37,726 bases of DNA from Aliiglaciecola sp. CAU 1673 (GCF_029223185.1 NZ_JARHUG010000027.1:1-37726), one strand, 5' to 3'; shown: positions 24,613-34,115, counted from the stretch's first letter. Made by a program: numbers and translations. Notes: generated by a model from the letters alone, not told the origin.

Positions 24613-27600
24613 ATGTCAGACACCAAACCCCTGGGCATGTCGGGGCGCCTTGCCGCCGCATTCCTGACTTCACAGATCACCCCCTTGCTGGCCTGGGTGG
24701 GGCTGTTGCTTGGGCTGTTCGCCATGCTGGTCACGCCACGGGAAGAAGAGCCGCAGATAAACGTGACCTTTGCCAATGTGTTTATTGCCTTTCCCGGCGC
24801 TACGGCCAAAGAAGTGGAATCGCTGGTGAGTATCCCGGCAGAACATATCATCTCGGAAATCAGCGGGGTAAAGCATGTGTATTCCATGTCTTCCCCCGGC
24901 ATGGCTTTGCTAACGGTGCAATTTAAAGTCGGGGAGCCGCGCACCGATGCCATTGTGCGCCTGTATAACGCCTTTTATTCCGATACTAACCCTTTGCCCG
25001 ACAATATCGGGGTGTCGCCGCCGCTGATCAAACCCCGGGGCATCGACGATGTACCGATCCTTTCCGCAAGCCTGTGGAGCCGGAACCCGGATGTCAGCAG
25101 TGCCGATTTGCTGAATATTGCCCATGCCCTGCAAACCGAGTTGCAACGGGTGCCGGGGACCCGGGAAGTGAATATCATCGGCGGTTTGTCGCGCCTGGTG
25201 CAGGTGAATTTCGATCCTGTCAGGTTGGCCTCCTATCAGCTGTCGCTTAATGATCTTCGCGCCGCATTGGCCGGCGCCAACGCCTCGGCCGACGCCGGCG
25301 ATCTGGTTCAGGACAATCAGCAAATCCAGATCCAGGCAGGCAACTTCCTGACCTCTGTCGAGCAGGTGCAAGATCTGGTGGTCGGGGTCTTCCAAGGCGC
25401 ACCTGTGTATCTTAAGGATGTGGCGCAGGTCAGTAACGCTACCGAAAGTCCGCTGCATTATGTGAGCCACGGCCTGGGACCGGCCAATGCCGACGGCGGC
25501 AAGGGGCGCTTTGCCGCCATTACTCTGACCATAGCCAAAAAGCCCGGTGAGAATGCGGTAGAAGTGGCCAAAGGGGTGATCGAGCGCTTTGAGCAGATGC
25601 AGGGCATTTACCTGCCGGATGATATCGAAACCACTATTGTGCGTAATTACGGTGCCAGCGCCGAGGACAAAGCGCAAACCCTGATCAAGAAACTGCTGTT
25701 TGCCACCTTGTCGGTGATCGTACTGGTGCTGTTGGCCTTGGGGCGGCGCGAAGCCGCCGTGGTGGGCGGGGCCGTGATCGTGACGCTGGCCATCACCTTG
25801 TTCGCTTCCTGGGCCTGGGGCTTTACTTTAAACCGGGTGTCACTCTTTGCCCTGATTTTTTCCATCGGTATTCTGGTGGATGACGCCATCGTGGTGGTGG
25901 AGAACATTCACCGTCATATGAGTATGGGGAAGATGCCGTTGAAAGACGCCATTCCGCTGGCCGTGGATGAAGTGGGCGGCCCCACAATCCTTGCCACTTT
26001 TACGGTGATTGCGGCCCTGTTACCCATGGCCTTTGTGACCGGCCTGATGGGCCCTTACATGCTCCCCATTCCTATCAATGCCTCCACCGGCATGCTGATC
26101 AGCCTGGCGGTGGCCTTTGTGCTGACCCCCTGGTTGTTCCTGCGCCTGTTCAAGAATCATAAGGTCAGTCAGGATAGTCATGGCGGCACACCGCGGCTGC
26201 AGGGCTTTTTTCAAAAGCTACTCACGCCTTTTCTTAACGCCGCAGCCGGGCGGCGTAACCGTATTTGGCTGCTGATTGGTATCTTTGTGCTGATCGGCGG
26301 TTCGATGGCGCTGGTGGTCAGCAAGCATGTGATCATGAAGATGCTGCCTTTTGACAATAAAAGCGAGTTTGAACTGGTGGTGGATATGCCCGAAGGCACC
26401 ACCCTGGAGCAAACCCATGCTGCCTTGCAGGCCCTGGCTGACAAGCTGGAAGCCTTGCCGGAGTTGGATAACTACCAACTCTACGCCGGGACATCGGCGC
26501 CCATCAGTTTCAACGGCCTGGTGCGTCAGTACTATCTGCGTAACCAGCCGCATATGGGTGAGATACAAGTCAATCTGGTGGACAAGCATCAGCGTCATCG
26601 CAAAAGTCATGATATTGCCCTGCATGCCCGCCGCCTGATTGCCGACACCGCCAGGCAATGGCAAGCCAATGTGAAAGTGGTGGAAATGCCCCCAGGTCCG
26701 CCGGTGCTGGCGCCTTTGGTGGCGGAAATTTACGGGCTGGATTATGCCCGCCAGTTAGCGGTGGCCGCCGAGATAAATGGGATTTTCGCCGATACCACCG
26801 AGGTGGTGGATGTGGACGATAGCCGCGAAGCACCGCGGCACAAATGGGTGCTGGAAATAGATCGTGCCCGTGCCGCCAAGCTGGGCTTGCAGCAAGCGGC
26901 GATTGTCGCCGATATTCAGGCCGCCCTTTCCGGTGAGGACAGCTCCTACCTGCATGATCCGCAGGCGAAGCGGCCCTTGCCGGTGCGCCTGATATTGCCG
27001 ACCAGCTTAAAGGCTGACCTTTTGTCTGTGCAGAATCTGCGGGTTCGCTCGCAAAGCGGTGAGCTGATTGCCCTGTCCGAGGTCACCCGCCTGGTCAAAA
27101 TGCCGGCAGAACAAACCCTGTATCGCAAGGATCTGTTACCCGTGGTCTATGTGATGGGGGATGTGGCCGGTGACACCGACAGCCCCTTATACGGCCTGGC
27201 GGAAATTGCCGATAAGCTGGAGCAACAGCCGGTTGGCGGCAGTCTGATTGAGCAGTACTTTGTCAATGCACCGCCTAATCCCTACCAATGGAGCCTGAAA
27301 TGGGACGGCGAATGGCAAATCACCTATGAAACCTTCCGCGATATGGGCATTGCCTACTCGGTGGGCCTGTTGATGGTGTACTTGCTGGTGGTGGCCCAGT
27401 TTCGTTCCTACTCGGTGCCGCTGATCATTATGGCGCCCATCCCCCTGACCATCATCGGCATTATGCCCGGTCACGCCTTGCTGGGTCAGCAATTCACCGC
27501 ACCGTCGATGATCGGCATGATCGCCCTGGCCGGCATTATTGTGCGTAACTCCATTTTGCTGGTGGACTTTATCCAGCATCAGCAAGCCGCCGGAAAGGAT

Positions 27601-27822
27601 TTGCAGCAGGCTACCATCGAAGCGGCAGCCGTGCGCGCCGTGCCTATCGCCTTAACGGCGTTGGCGGCCATGATGGGGGGCTTCTTTATCCTGGATGACC
27701 CGATTTTCGGCGGGTTGGCGGTGTCATTGATCTTCGGTTTGCTGGTCTCCACCCTTCTGACGTTGTTGGTGATCCCGGTGGTCTACTACGCCTACCAGTA
27801 TCAACAACCTTCGGGGCAATAA
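24613..27822 (+). CDS. RND-family efflux transporter (AcrB-like inner membrane pump)
   Basis: The protein is 1069 aa. The start is one of two adjacent ATGs (24610 or 24613); the second is better spaced from GGAGG. It has twelve expected membrane helices with two large periplasmic loops. The TM4 proton relay is clear: FSIGILVDDAIVVVENIHRH near residue 420. The C-terminal half has TM segments VGLLMVYLLVVAQF, IGMIALAGIIVRNSILLVDF and AVPIALTALAAMMGG. This is the drug/toxicant HAE1-like type rather than a metal pump, judged from the VDDAIVVVEN box. Substrate unknown. It is in an operon with the adaptor; no outer-membrane channel or regulator gene is adjacent. Confidence 0.93.
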   Translation: MSDTKPLGMSGRLAAAFLTSQITPLLAWVGLLLGLFAMLVTPREEEPQINVTFANVFIAFPGATAKEVESLVSIPAEHIISEISGVKHVYSMSSPGMALLTVQFKVGEPRTDAIVRLYNAFYSDTNPLPDNIGVSPPLIKPRGIDDVPILSASLWSRNPDVSSADLLNIAHALQTELQRVPGTREVNIIGGLSRLVQVNFDPVRLASYQLSLNDLRAALAGANASADAGDLVQDNQQIQIQAGNFLTSVEQVQDLVVGVFQGAPVYLKDVAQVSNATESPLHYVSHGLGPANADGGKGRFAAITLTIAKKPGENAVEVAKGVIERFEQMQGIYLPDDIETTIVRNYGASAEDKAQTLIKKLLFATLSVIVLVLLALGRREAAVVGGAVIVTLAITLFASWAWGFTLNRVSLFALIFSIGILVDDAIVVVENIHRHMSMGKMPLKDAIPLAVDEVGGPTILATFTVIAALLPMAFVTGLMGPYMLPIPINASTGMLISLAVAFVLTPWLFLRLFKNHKVSQDSHGGTPRLQGFFQKLLTPFLNAAAGRRNRIWLLIGIFVLIGGSMALVVSKHVIMKMLPFDNKSEFELVVDMPEGTTLEQTHAALQALADKLEALPELDNYQLYAGTSAPISFNGLVRQYYLRNQPHMGEIQVNLVDKHQRHRKSHDIALHARRLIADTARQWQANVKVVEMPPGPPVLAPLVAEIYGLDYARQLAVAAEINGIFADTTEVVDVDDSREAPRHKWVLEIDRARAAKLGLQQAAIVADIQAALSGEDSSYLHDPQAKRPLPVRLILPTSLKADLLSVQNLRVRSQSGELIALSEVTRLVKMPAEQTLYRKDLLPVVYVMGDVAGDTDSPLYGLAEIADKLEQQPVGGSLIEQYFVNAPPNPYQWSLKWDGEWQITYETFRDMGIAYSVGLLMVYLLVVAQFRSYSVPLIIMAPIPLTIIGIMPGHALLGQQFTAPSMIGMIALAGIIVRNSILLVDFIQHQQAAGKDLQQATIEAAAVRAVPIALTALAAMMGGFFILDDPIFGGLAVSLIFGLLVSTLLTLLVIPVVYYAYQYQQPSGQ

Positions 27823-27844
27823 CGGTCATGACGGCCGTTATTGC
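27816..27844 (+). terminator. Hairpin at the end of the RND operon
   Basis: GCAATAACGG (27816-27825) and CCGTTATTGC (27835-27844) form a perfect 10-bp stem over the TAA stop. There is no T-run, so termination may need Rho. In the remaining bases to 28125 I see no gene or other signal. Confidence 0.45.
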
Positions 27845-28125
27845 CTGCGCCTTGTGTGCTGCGCCCCGTGGTTGGGCCTGGTGTGCAGCCTTTAGCCATT
27901 GCGGACTGTCAGGTTTCCCTTGCAGCTTGTGCCTGTTTCTCAGCCAACCCGGGCTGGTGAAGTGCCAAAGGTATCCTCACCCGCCATAGCGGCGTATGGG
28001 CATTTTTTAACCAGTCAGCGCTGCCGACGTTCAGGCTTATGCTCCACAACCCCGCATCACCTATAACGTTGAGGTCGAACCGTGGGGGATCCCAGATGGA
28101 TGGACAATGAATTTCTTCGCGCTGT

Positions 28126-29022
28126 TTACTTCAGGTAACTCACATTGCTCAGCAAGTCGTTCATCAGTTTAACTTCCTTGTTTAAGTTAGCCCTAGGGTA
28201 TTGCAATTCTAATGTCTGATGCTGTTGATGCTCAATCAGCACGCCGCTCTTTGGGATTTCTTCACCGCGTTCTGTGATGTCTTCCACCATCCGGACGTGG
28301 CCGTAAAGGTCTTTATTGTCTAGCAGGAAGGCGCCGCTTATGCGCACCAGGCGAATGCTCTGATCTCTATGCAGCAAGCGTAACTGGGTGTTAAAGGGTT
28401 TCTGGATTTGCAGGGCTTTGCGCCATTCACGCTGGATCTTCAGTTTGTCTCCGCTATAAACCGCATCGGCCCAATATTGCCCTAGCAATTGTCCGGCTGT
28501 ATATCCGGTAATATCGTGATAGGCATGGTTGGTATACGTAATATAACCTGATAAGTTGGATATCATAATGCCCATTGGTGAGGCTTCCCCTATGGCCATA
28601 AAGCCTGCCATAGAAACCCGCAGCACATTATTGATTGCCCTACCGGCCACACAGTGATTCAGCGTCCGCTTTAACGAATCCGCATCAACCTTTTGTTTAT
28701 CCAGATAGTCGGAGGCTCCCAGGTGAATAATCTGATGCGCCATAAACTCATCTTCCTTTAGGCACAGCAAGACAAAAATGGCCCGTCTGGCAAGCTGATG
28801 CAATTCCTCAAAGTGGTTCAGGCCTTGGCCGTCCTTGACGCTGATATCCAGTATCACCACTTCAAAGTATCCCCGGTTCAATGCTTTTGTTGCCTCGGCC
28901 TGTGTTTTACACCAGACAACGTCAAATTTATGGGCTGGCATTCGCGCCAGATAACTTTGTATTTGTTGTGCCAGAACGCTGGCATCCACCACCAGTAATA
29001 GTTTTGTCCTCATGTTTTGCAT
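28126..29022 (-). CDS. REC-PAS signalling protein without an output domain
   Basis: The protein is 298 aa from the ATG at 29022, which has AGGAAGG 8 bases upstream. The receiver has a phosphorylation-site Asp59 (VVILDISVKDGQG) and a lysine in SDYLDKQKV. The first acidic pocket is atypical: LLLVVDAS has one Asp instead of the usual pair. A PAS domain follows (SPMGIMISNLSGYITYTNHAYHDITGYTAGQLLG, ending MVEDITERGEE). There is no kinase, cyclase or DNA-binding domain after it, so it probably acts by protein contact. It is divergent from the stress block that follows. Confidence 0.82.
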   Translation of the reverse strand: MQNMRTKLLLVVDASVLAQQIQSYLARMPAHKFDVVWCKTQAEATKALNRGYFEVVILDISVKDGQGLNHFEELHQLARRAIFVLLCLKEDEFMAHQIIHLGASDYLDKQKVDADSLKRTLNHCVAGRAINNVLRVSMAGFMAIGEASPMGIMISNLSGYITYTNHAYHDITGYTAGQLLGQYWADAVYSGDKLKIQREWRKALQIQKPFNTQLRLLHRDQSIRLVRISGAFLLDNKDLYGHVRMVEDITERGEEIPKSGVLIEHQQHQTLELQYPRANLNKEVKLMNDLLSNVSYLK

Positions 29023-29411
29023 TGCTGTACCTTCCTGATAGTAAGTGCTAACACTTGACATGCTGCCCGACCTTAAAATAACGAATTATCCCTGCTAGTT
29101 TTTGAGTGCTACCCCAAGGTGCAGTGTCCGCCATAGAGCAAGAGTGGTCTGTTCGCTGCCGCACCCTGAATCATCAATAGTCTGAAGAGATATCCAGACC
29201 ACCAGCCGTTCTCATGCCTGTTGGCCGTCAGCAGAAGCATGTTTCATCTTCATCGGATTTTTTAAATCGTGAACATCAGGCAATTGGGCGGCACCGCGTG
29301 CTCTGGGGATATATGCGTGTCAGCGCACCGACGCAGGGTTAAAGCAAAGGTATTGTGGCTGCCAAGTTAGCGGCACTCTCGTCGCTACTGCACGACCAAG
29401 TGAGGTCAAAA
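29023..29411. other. 389-base intergenic region before the CsbD-like gene
   Basis: This gap separates two divergently transcribed genes. It must hold promoters for both. I see TTGACA at 29054 without a convincing -10 element, and a GC-rich block TGAGTGCTACCCCAAGGTGC around 29103. Nothing here reads as a gene. Confidence 0.4.
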
Positions 29412-29738
29412 ATGAATACTTCCTATGGACATAATGAACCCTCAGCCAAGGGTGAACAGGATGAACGTCCCATTACCACCGATGCCACGGCCAATTTGGG
29501 TCGACATACTGACCAGGAATTTCCCGCTAAAGCCCCTTCTTCGCTCTCACAAATGGGTTCCGGAAGCTGGTTGAATAACATCGAATCCGCCATAAAGCGC
29601 TGGAGCAAAATAACAGAAGAGGAACTGAAAGAAGTGGCAGACGATACCAACAAGCTTATCGATTTAGTGCAAATGCGCTATGTCATCAGCAAAGAAAAGG
29701 CTCGTCAGCAGGTACAACGATTTTTGCGAAAGCATTAA
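29412..29738 (+). CDS. CsbD-like stress protein
   Basis: The protein is 108 aa from the ATG at 29412, with GAGG 6 bases upstream. The first 50 residues are polar and likely disordered. The C-terminal 60 residues have the CsbD pattern: a Trp-containing helix (SWLNNIESAIKRWSKITEEEL), then VADDTNKLIDLVQMRYVISKEKARQQVQRFL. CsbD-family proteins are small, abundant general-stress proteins of unclear mechanism. It precedes the BON gene by about 100 bp in the same direction. The extended N-terminus is longer than in typical 60-70 aa members. Confidence 0.72.
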   Translation: MNTSYGHNEPSAKGEQDERPITTDATANLGRHTDQEFPAKAPSSLSQMGSGSWLNNIESAIKRWSKITEEELKEVADDTNKLIDLVQMRYVISKEKARQQVQRFLRKH

Positions 29739-29837
29739 ACAATCCTGTCGTTGTTGTCCCCAAAAGGGCGGAATTGAACAGCAATAAGGCCAGGAAGTTG
29801 TGCACTTTTGCTGCCACATATTGATTTGGAGAAACCT

Positions 29838-30671
29838 ATGAAGATGAACTCTAGAAAACTGATACTGGCGAGTACCATCGCCATGCTCTACCTGCCCTCA
29901 GCCATGGTGGTGGGTAGTGAATCAACCCTGTCCACGGATCTGAAAAATGCCCGGCAGGAGGCGCAAATATGGACGACATACCAGATAAACCCCTATCTGC
30001 GTGACAGCAGTATTGACGTAAAGGTCACACAAGGAAAAGTGATCTTGCAGGGCACAGTGACTGAAGAGGTTGATAAGGAACTGGCTGCCGCTATTGCATC
30101 AGGAGTAAGCGGCGTTAGCTCAGTTGACAACCAGATAGTGGTAGACGAAAGCTACCAGCAGAAAACATCCCCTGGCGACAGGAGCTACGCCGAAATGGTG
30201 GAGGACGTCAGTATTTCTGCCGCGATTAAGTCAAAACTGCTGTGGAGTAAATTCTCCAATGGCGTTGCCACCGAGGTGGATACCTATCAGGGTAAAGTAA
30301 GCCTCAAAGGCGAAGTCCATGATCAGTCCAGTAAGGACGCCCTGGCCTCCTTGGCAAAAAACACTGACGGTGTCGTGTCAGTGGACAATCAGCTAACCAT
30401 TGCCTCCGAGCCTAAGGCAGAAAAGGTCAGCATGAAGGAAGAAAAAGATCAGTCTATGTTTAACGACGGTTGGATCACCACCAAGGTCAAAGCTACCTAT
30501 ATGTATTCTTCCAACGTCGACAGTTCAGATATCTCAGTGAACACTCTCGATGGCATTGTGTCCCTGGAGGGGCTGGTGAAATCCGGTTCTGAACGCTCAC
30601 TGGCCATAGAACTGGCCAAGAATATCCGTGGTGTGAAGGATGTCTCAGCGTCAAAGCTTGTCTTTCAGTAA
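29838..30671 (+). CDS. Exported protein with three BON domains (OsmY-like)
   Basis: The protein is 277 aa from the ATG at 29838, which has GGAG 8 bases upstream. It has a signal peptide (SRKLILASTIAMLYLPSAMVVGS). Three BON repeats follow: VKVTQGKVILQGTVTEEV, VDTYQGKVSLKGEVHD, and VNTLDGIVSLEGLVKS, each ending in a Val-Asp or Lys-Asp segment (VSSVDNQ, VVSVDNQ, VKDVSAS). OsmY is the two-BON example in enterobacteria; BON domains bind phospholipids and act in osmotic and envelope stress. A terminator follows, so the downstream genes probably have their own promoter. Confidence 0.9.
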   Translation: MKMNSRKLILASTIAMLYLPSAMVVGSESTLSTDLKNARQEAQIWTTYQINPYLRDSSIDVKVTQGKVILQGTVTEEVDKELAAAIASGVSGVSSVDNQIVVDESYQQKTSPGDRSYAEMVEDVSISAAIKSKLLWSKFSNGVATEVDTYQGKVSLKGEVHDQSSKDALASLAKNTDGVVSVDNQLTIASEPKAEKVSMKEEKDQSMFNDGWITTKVKATYMYSSNVDSSDISVNTLDGIVSLEGLVKSGSERSLAIELAKNIRGVKDVSASKLVFQ

Positions 30672-30678
30672 CATGATC

Positions 30679-30714
30679 AGGCCGCTGCCAGAAGTTACCC
30701 GTAGCGGCCTTTTT
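30679..30714 (+). terminator. Intrinsic terminator after the BON gene
   Basis: AGGCCGCT (30679-30686) and AGCGGCCT (30703-30710) form an 8-bp stem with a 16-base loop, followed by TTTTT. It lies immediately beyond the stop of the BON-domain gene. Confidence 0.75.
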
Positions 30715-30855
30715 ACTTGTTAAACCGCATACCATCTCCCTTTGTTCTTTGCACCTGACAACCTCTATTTCCCCTATGTGCGACCGCGAACAGATAGCCC
30801 ATTTGCTAACGGGTACACTGACGATCCATGCCAATACCACCATCAGGAGATACCC

Positions 30856-31002
30856 ATGCTAGAAACTATTGCCGTCGTACTCATTGTGCTTTGGGCACTG
30901 GGTCTGGTGTCCTCCTATTCGATGGGCGGATTCATTCATCTGTTGCTAATACTGGCCGTCATCGTGGTGCTGGTCAGGGTGATCCAGGGACGGCGTATCT
31001 GA
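30856..31002 (+). CDS. Tiny membrane protein (lmo0937-like)
   Basis: The protein has 48 aa. It consists of two hydrophobic segments (IAVVLIVLWALGLVSSY and FIHLLLILAVIVVLVRV) and a basic end, QGRRI. This matches the lmo0937 family of very small membrane proteins found next to stress genes; their function is unknown. The ATG at 30856 has AGGAGA 8 bases upstream. The stop is 33 bp before the lipoprotein gene. It is easily missed because of its size. Confidence 0.8.
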   Translation: MLETIAVVLIVLWALGLVSSYSMGGFIHLLLILAVIVVLVRVIQGRRI

Positions 31003-31035
31003 CCCTGGGCAATGGATAAAAACGAGGAATTGCAG

Positions 31036-31452
31036 ATGAAATCACAATTTACTACACCCAAAAAATCGGGCAAATGGATAACGCCTCTATTCGCTATGGC
31101 TATCGGCGGTATGTTATTGCTGACCACTGGCTGTGCCAGCAGCAAACTGCCACCTACCGAATCTGTTCGGGCGGCCGAACAAGCCATTGATACCGCTGAG
31201 CGGGCCCGTGTCAGTCAATATGCCGCCGCAGAATTGATGCAAGCCCGGGATATACTCAGTCGCGCCCGTCTGGCAATTAAGAGCCAGGACATGGTTGAGG
31301 CTGAACGCCTGGCCCAACAATCAAAAGTCACTGCGCAACTGGCCTTTTCCAGGGCCGAACTAATCAAAGCGCAGCAGATTAATGCCGAGATGTATAAAAG
31401 CATCACCCAGTTGGAACAGGAAATTCAACACAATCAGGGGGTCAACCCATGA
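31036..31452 (+). CDS. DUF4398-like lipoprotein
   Basis: The protein is 138 aa from the ATG at 31036, with GAGG 9 bases upstream. The N-terminus is a lipoprotein signal ending LLLTTGC. The mature part is helical with Ala-rich segments (AAEQAIDTAERARVSQYAAAELMQARDILSRAR, shortened: AEQAIDTAERARVSQY; AAELMQARDILSRAR), which match DUF4398 proteins. These commonly sit beside an OmpA-like partner, as here. The stop overlaps the OmpA-like gene ATG by 4 bases. It is probably an outer membrane or periplasmic coiled-coil lipoprotein. Confidence 0.85.
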   Translation: MKSQFTTPKKSGKWITPLFAMAIGGMLLLTTGCASSKLPPTESVRAAEQAIDTAERARVSQYAAAELMQARDILSRARLAIKSQDMVEAERLAQQSKVTAQLAFSRAELIKAQQINAEMYKSITQLEQEIQHNQGVNP

Positions 31453-32363
31453 ACGCTTATACATTCGTAAAACCACTGTTACTGACGTCGGCCACAGTAC
31501 TGTTAGTTGCCTGTACCACGGCGCCAACGAGATTTGCCGGTGCCGATGCAGCACGTGAAAGGATGGATCAGTTGCAAAGCAACAAGGATCTTGCCCATCA
31601 GGCACCGATGGCAATGAGTGATGCCCGCATGGCCCTGTTAAATGCGGAGCAAAGGCAGAAAGACCCGGCTGTTTCTGAACATTTGGTGTTTATTGCCGAA
31701 CGCAAGGTCGATATTGCTGAAGCCGAAGCAAAAACCCAACACCTGCAATCGCAGCGTAGCGAGTTAACCGCAAAACGTGACGCTATGCAGTTGCAGGCCC
31801 GAACTAAAGAAAGTCAGTTGGCTAGAAGCGCGGCCGATCAGGCAAGACAAGAAGCCAGTGAAGCTCAACGACAGACAATGCTGGCGCAACAGAATGCTGC
31901 AACAGCACAGAGGCAAATGAATGAGGCTGAACAAGCAACAGCTGATGCCCGGGAAGATGTCGCCATGATGCAGCGCCAGCTCGAAGAGATGGATGCCCGT
32001 CGGGATGCCAGGGGTACAATAGTCACCCTTGGCGATGTACTCTTTGACTTCAGTAAGGCGGATATTAACCCCGCCGCCATTTCACATCTGGCTAAGCTTG
32101 CGGCTTTTCTTAACACCAATACTGACCGCAATGTGATCATTGAAGGGCATACCGACAATGTGGGAGGCGAAGAATTTAATTTGCTGCTTTCCCAGCGTCG
32201 CGCCAATGCGGTGAAAGACTATCTGCAAAGTCAGGGGGTAGCAGGCCAGCGCCTTGAAACGGTGGGCAAGGGGGCACTTTTCCCGGTAACGGACAACATC
32301 TCTGCTGCGAGCCGGCAACAAAACAGACGGGTGGAAGTGATCATCACTGATCCCATCACCTGA
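31449..32363 (+). CDS. OmpA-like lipoprotein with coiled coil
   Basis: The protein has 304 aa. The lipobox is TVLLVACTT. Residues 40-190 form a coiled coil (ERKVDIAEAEAKTQHLQ; QARQEASEAQRQTMLAQQ; MMQRQLEEMDARRDAR). The C-terminal OmpA domain binds peptidoglycan: VLFDFSKADINP, VIIEGHTDNVGGEEF, LSQRRANAVKDYL, QNRRVEVII. It thus tethers the outer membrane to the wall, with its coiled coil spanning the periplasm and perhaps joining the DUF4398-like partner. It is coupled to that gene by a 4-base overlap and ends at an intrinsic terminator. Confidence 0.92.
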   Translation: MNAYTFVKPLLLTSATVLLVACTTAPTRFAGADAARERMDQLQSNKDLAHQAPMAMSDARMALLNAEQRQKDPAVSEHLVFIAERKVDIAEAEAKTQHLQSQRSELTAKRDAMQLQARTKESQLARSAADQARQEASEAQRQTMLAQQNAATAQRQMNEAEQATADAREDVAMMQRQLEEMDARRDARGTIVTLGDVLFDFSKADINPAAISHLAKLAAFLNTNTDRNVIIEGHTDNVGGEEFNLLLSQRRANAVKDYLQSQGVAGQRLETVGKGALFPVTDNISAASRQQNRRVEVIITDPIT

Positions 32364-32404
32364 GTGCCGGCCACAGGTCAGTAAATTGTTGAGATTGACC
32401 ATAT

Positions 32405-32431
32405 AAAATCCCGCTAGCGCGGGATTTTTTT
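32405..32431 (+). terminator. Intrinsic terminator after the OmpA-like gene
   Basis: ATCCCGC (32408-32414), loop TAGC and GCGGGAT (32419-32425) form a stem extended by A-T pairs, followed by a run of Ts. It ends the stress-protein block at 29412-32363. Confidence 0.85.
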
Positions 32432-32562
32432 GCTTTTACCTATGACAAAGCAGCCAAGGCTTTGCTGATCTCACCACCATTGCATCTCTTTATTGTCCTG
32501 TTTTTATCTTGCCCTTAGGTAATGACCGCTATTGAGTGCTAGGGGGCACCAAGCACCACAGT

Positions 32563-34083
32563 TTATTTCGCTGCCACTATCCCGTACTGCTTGAGCTTGC
32601 GCGCAATCTTGGCATGGGACACCGCCAGGCGCTCTGCCAGCTTGCGGGTGGAAGGGTAGTGCTGGTAAAGGCTGGCAAGTAGTTGTTTTTCGTATTGAGC
32701 CATGGCTTCTTCGAGGCTGGTGACCTTGTCCTGATAGAGTGGCATACCGGTTATCTTTGATGCCAGCTGCTGTAAATCGATTTCCTCAATCACGCCGCTT
32801 TCGCTTAGGGCTACGGTGCGAAAAATGGTGTTTTGCAACTGGCGTATATTGCCCGGCCAGTCGGCTTCCTGCAGTTTCTTGATGGCGGCGTTGGAGAAGC
32901 GCATCAAAGGGGCATTGACCTGCTCGCAGGCCCGTTTGAGGAAATGCTGAACCAGCACCGCAATATCCTCGCGCCGTTCTCTTAACGGTGGCAGACGCAA
33001 GTTGAGTACATTCAGGCGGTAGAACAGATCTTCGCGGAATTCGCCGGTTTGGGTCATTTGCTCCAGATCCCTGTGGGTGGCGCAAATAATGCGTACATCC
33101 ACATGCACCTCGCGGGTACCGCCAATCCGCCGGAAACGGAAGTCTTCTAAAAAGCGCAGCAATTTGGCCTGCAAATAGGGTGACATTTCACCGATTTCAT
33201 CCAGAAACACCGTGCCGCTGTCAGCCAGTTCGAAGAGGCCCGGTTTGCCGCCCTTTTGCGCGCCGGAAAAGGCGCCGGAGGCATAACCGAATAACTCGCT
33301 TTCCAGCAGGTTTTCCGCCAGGTTGGCACAGTTGATCGCCAGAAACGGCGCCTTGTTTCTGGGGCCGGCCTTATGCAGCGCCCTGGCCAGCAATTCTTTA
33401 CCGGTGCCGGTTTCACCGCGGATCAACACCGGCAGATCCAGATTGGCGAAGCGCAGGGTCTGCTGGCGAAGGGTCTTGATGCGCGCCGACTCGCCGACAA
33501 TGCTGTCCAGGCCGTCGTTGCCCGATGCCTGCACGGCGGACAGTTGCTGGCCCACCCGTTGCAGACTTCGTAATACCACCACCGCACCGTTGACCCGCGC
33601 ACCGGATCTCACCGGTGTGGCTTCCAGCAAAAAAGCGCCGTTAGCCGTACTCAGTTCGGTGGAAAAGCCTTCGGCTTTAAGTAGCTGCTGTTTTGGGGTG
33701 GGCAGAAAGGCTGCAATATCTTCGCCTTCCAGGGTGGCGCCCGGATGGGCTAAGGCTTCGCAGGCCGCGGCATTGGCCACCAGGATCTCGCCGTTGGCAT
33801 CGATGTCCACTATAGGATCGGGCAATCGTGAGAGTAAGGTATCCAAATGCTGGCGGCGTCGCTCACCGGGTAGCCATTCCACTTGTTGCACGCCGTTGAC
33901 GCCGTCGATTTGCATCAGCGCTGCGGTGAGCTTGTCGGCCATCGACAGCGGCGTATCAATGCTCACATAGGTGTGAAACCGCTGCATCTCCATTGCCAAC
34001 AGGTTGCAGCCTTGTGCCACGATAGCGGCGAGAATTTCCTGGGTAATGCCCAATCTGTCTTGTGACAAGATATCTAATTTCAC
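32563..34083 (-). CDS. TyrR-class transcriptional regulator (ACT-PAS-AAA+-HTH)
   Basis: The protein has 506 aa. Residues 1-75 are an ACT domain (LDILSQDRLGITQEILAAI), 80-175 a PAS domain (LLSRLPDPIVDIDANGEIL), and 195-430 an AAA+ module with Walker A GETGTGKE (223-230), GAFSGA (270-275) and FLDEIGEMSP. The last 45 residues are a helix-turn-helix (TRKLAERLAVSHAKIARKL). This is the TyrR/PhhR layout, so it probably responds to an aromatic or other amino acid. The GAFTGA loop needed for sigma-54 contact is GAFSGA here. It is divergent from methionine gamma-lyase and a TyrR-box-like dyad lies just before its ATG. Confidence 0.9.
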   Translation of the reverse strand: MKLDILSQDRLGITQEILAAIVAQGCNLLAMEMQRFHTYVSIDTPLSMADKLTAALMQIDGVNGVQQVEWLPGERRRQHLDTLLSRLPDPIVDIDANGEILVANAAACEALAHPGATLEGEDIAAFLPTPKQQLLKAEGFSTELSTANGAFLLEATPVRSGARVNGAVVVLRSLQRVGQQLSAVQASGNDGLDSIVGESARIKTLRQQTLRFANLDLPVLIRGETGTGKELLARALHKAGPRNKAPFLAINCANLAENLLESELFGYASGAFSGAQKGGKPGLFELADSGTVFLDEIGEMSPYLQAKLLRFLEDFRFRRIGGTREVHVDVRIICATHRDLEQMTQTGEFREDLFYRLNVLNLRLPPLRERREDIAVLVQHFLKRACEQVNAPLMRFSNAAIKKLQEADWPGNIRQLQNTIFRTVALSESGVIEEIDLQQLASKITGMPLYQDKVTSLEEAMAQYEKQLLASLYQHYPSTRKLAERLAVSHAKIARKLKQYGIVAAK

Positions 34084-34097
34084 GATTCGCCTAAGTT

Positions 34098-34115
34098 TGT
34101 ATCAATACTGATACA
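34098..34115. promoter_or_regulatory. TyrR-box-like dyad
   Basis: TGTATC-N6-GATACA is a perfect dyad with the 6-6-6 spacing of TyrR boxes (consensus TGTAAA-N6-TTTACA). It lies 15 bases upstream of the regulator ATG, which suggests autoregulation. GATACA half-sites recur at 34211-34216 and 34239-34244. Confidence 0.65.

Noticed and set aside
29102-32541. TTGAGTGCTA occurs at both ends of the stress block (29102 and 32532), next to GC-rich blocks.
   Set aside because: A shared 10-mer is expected by chance many times in 37 kb, and the following bases differ.
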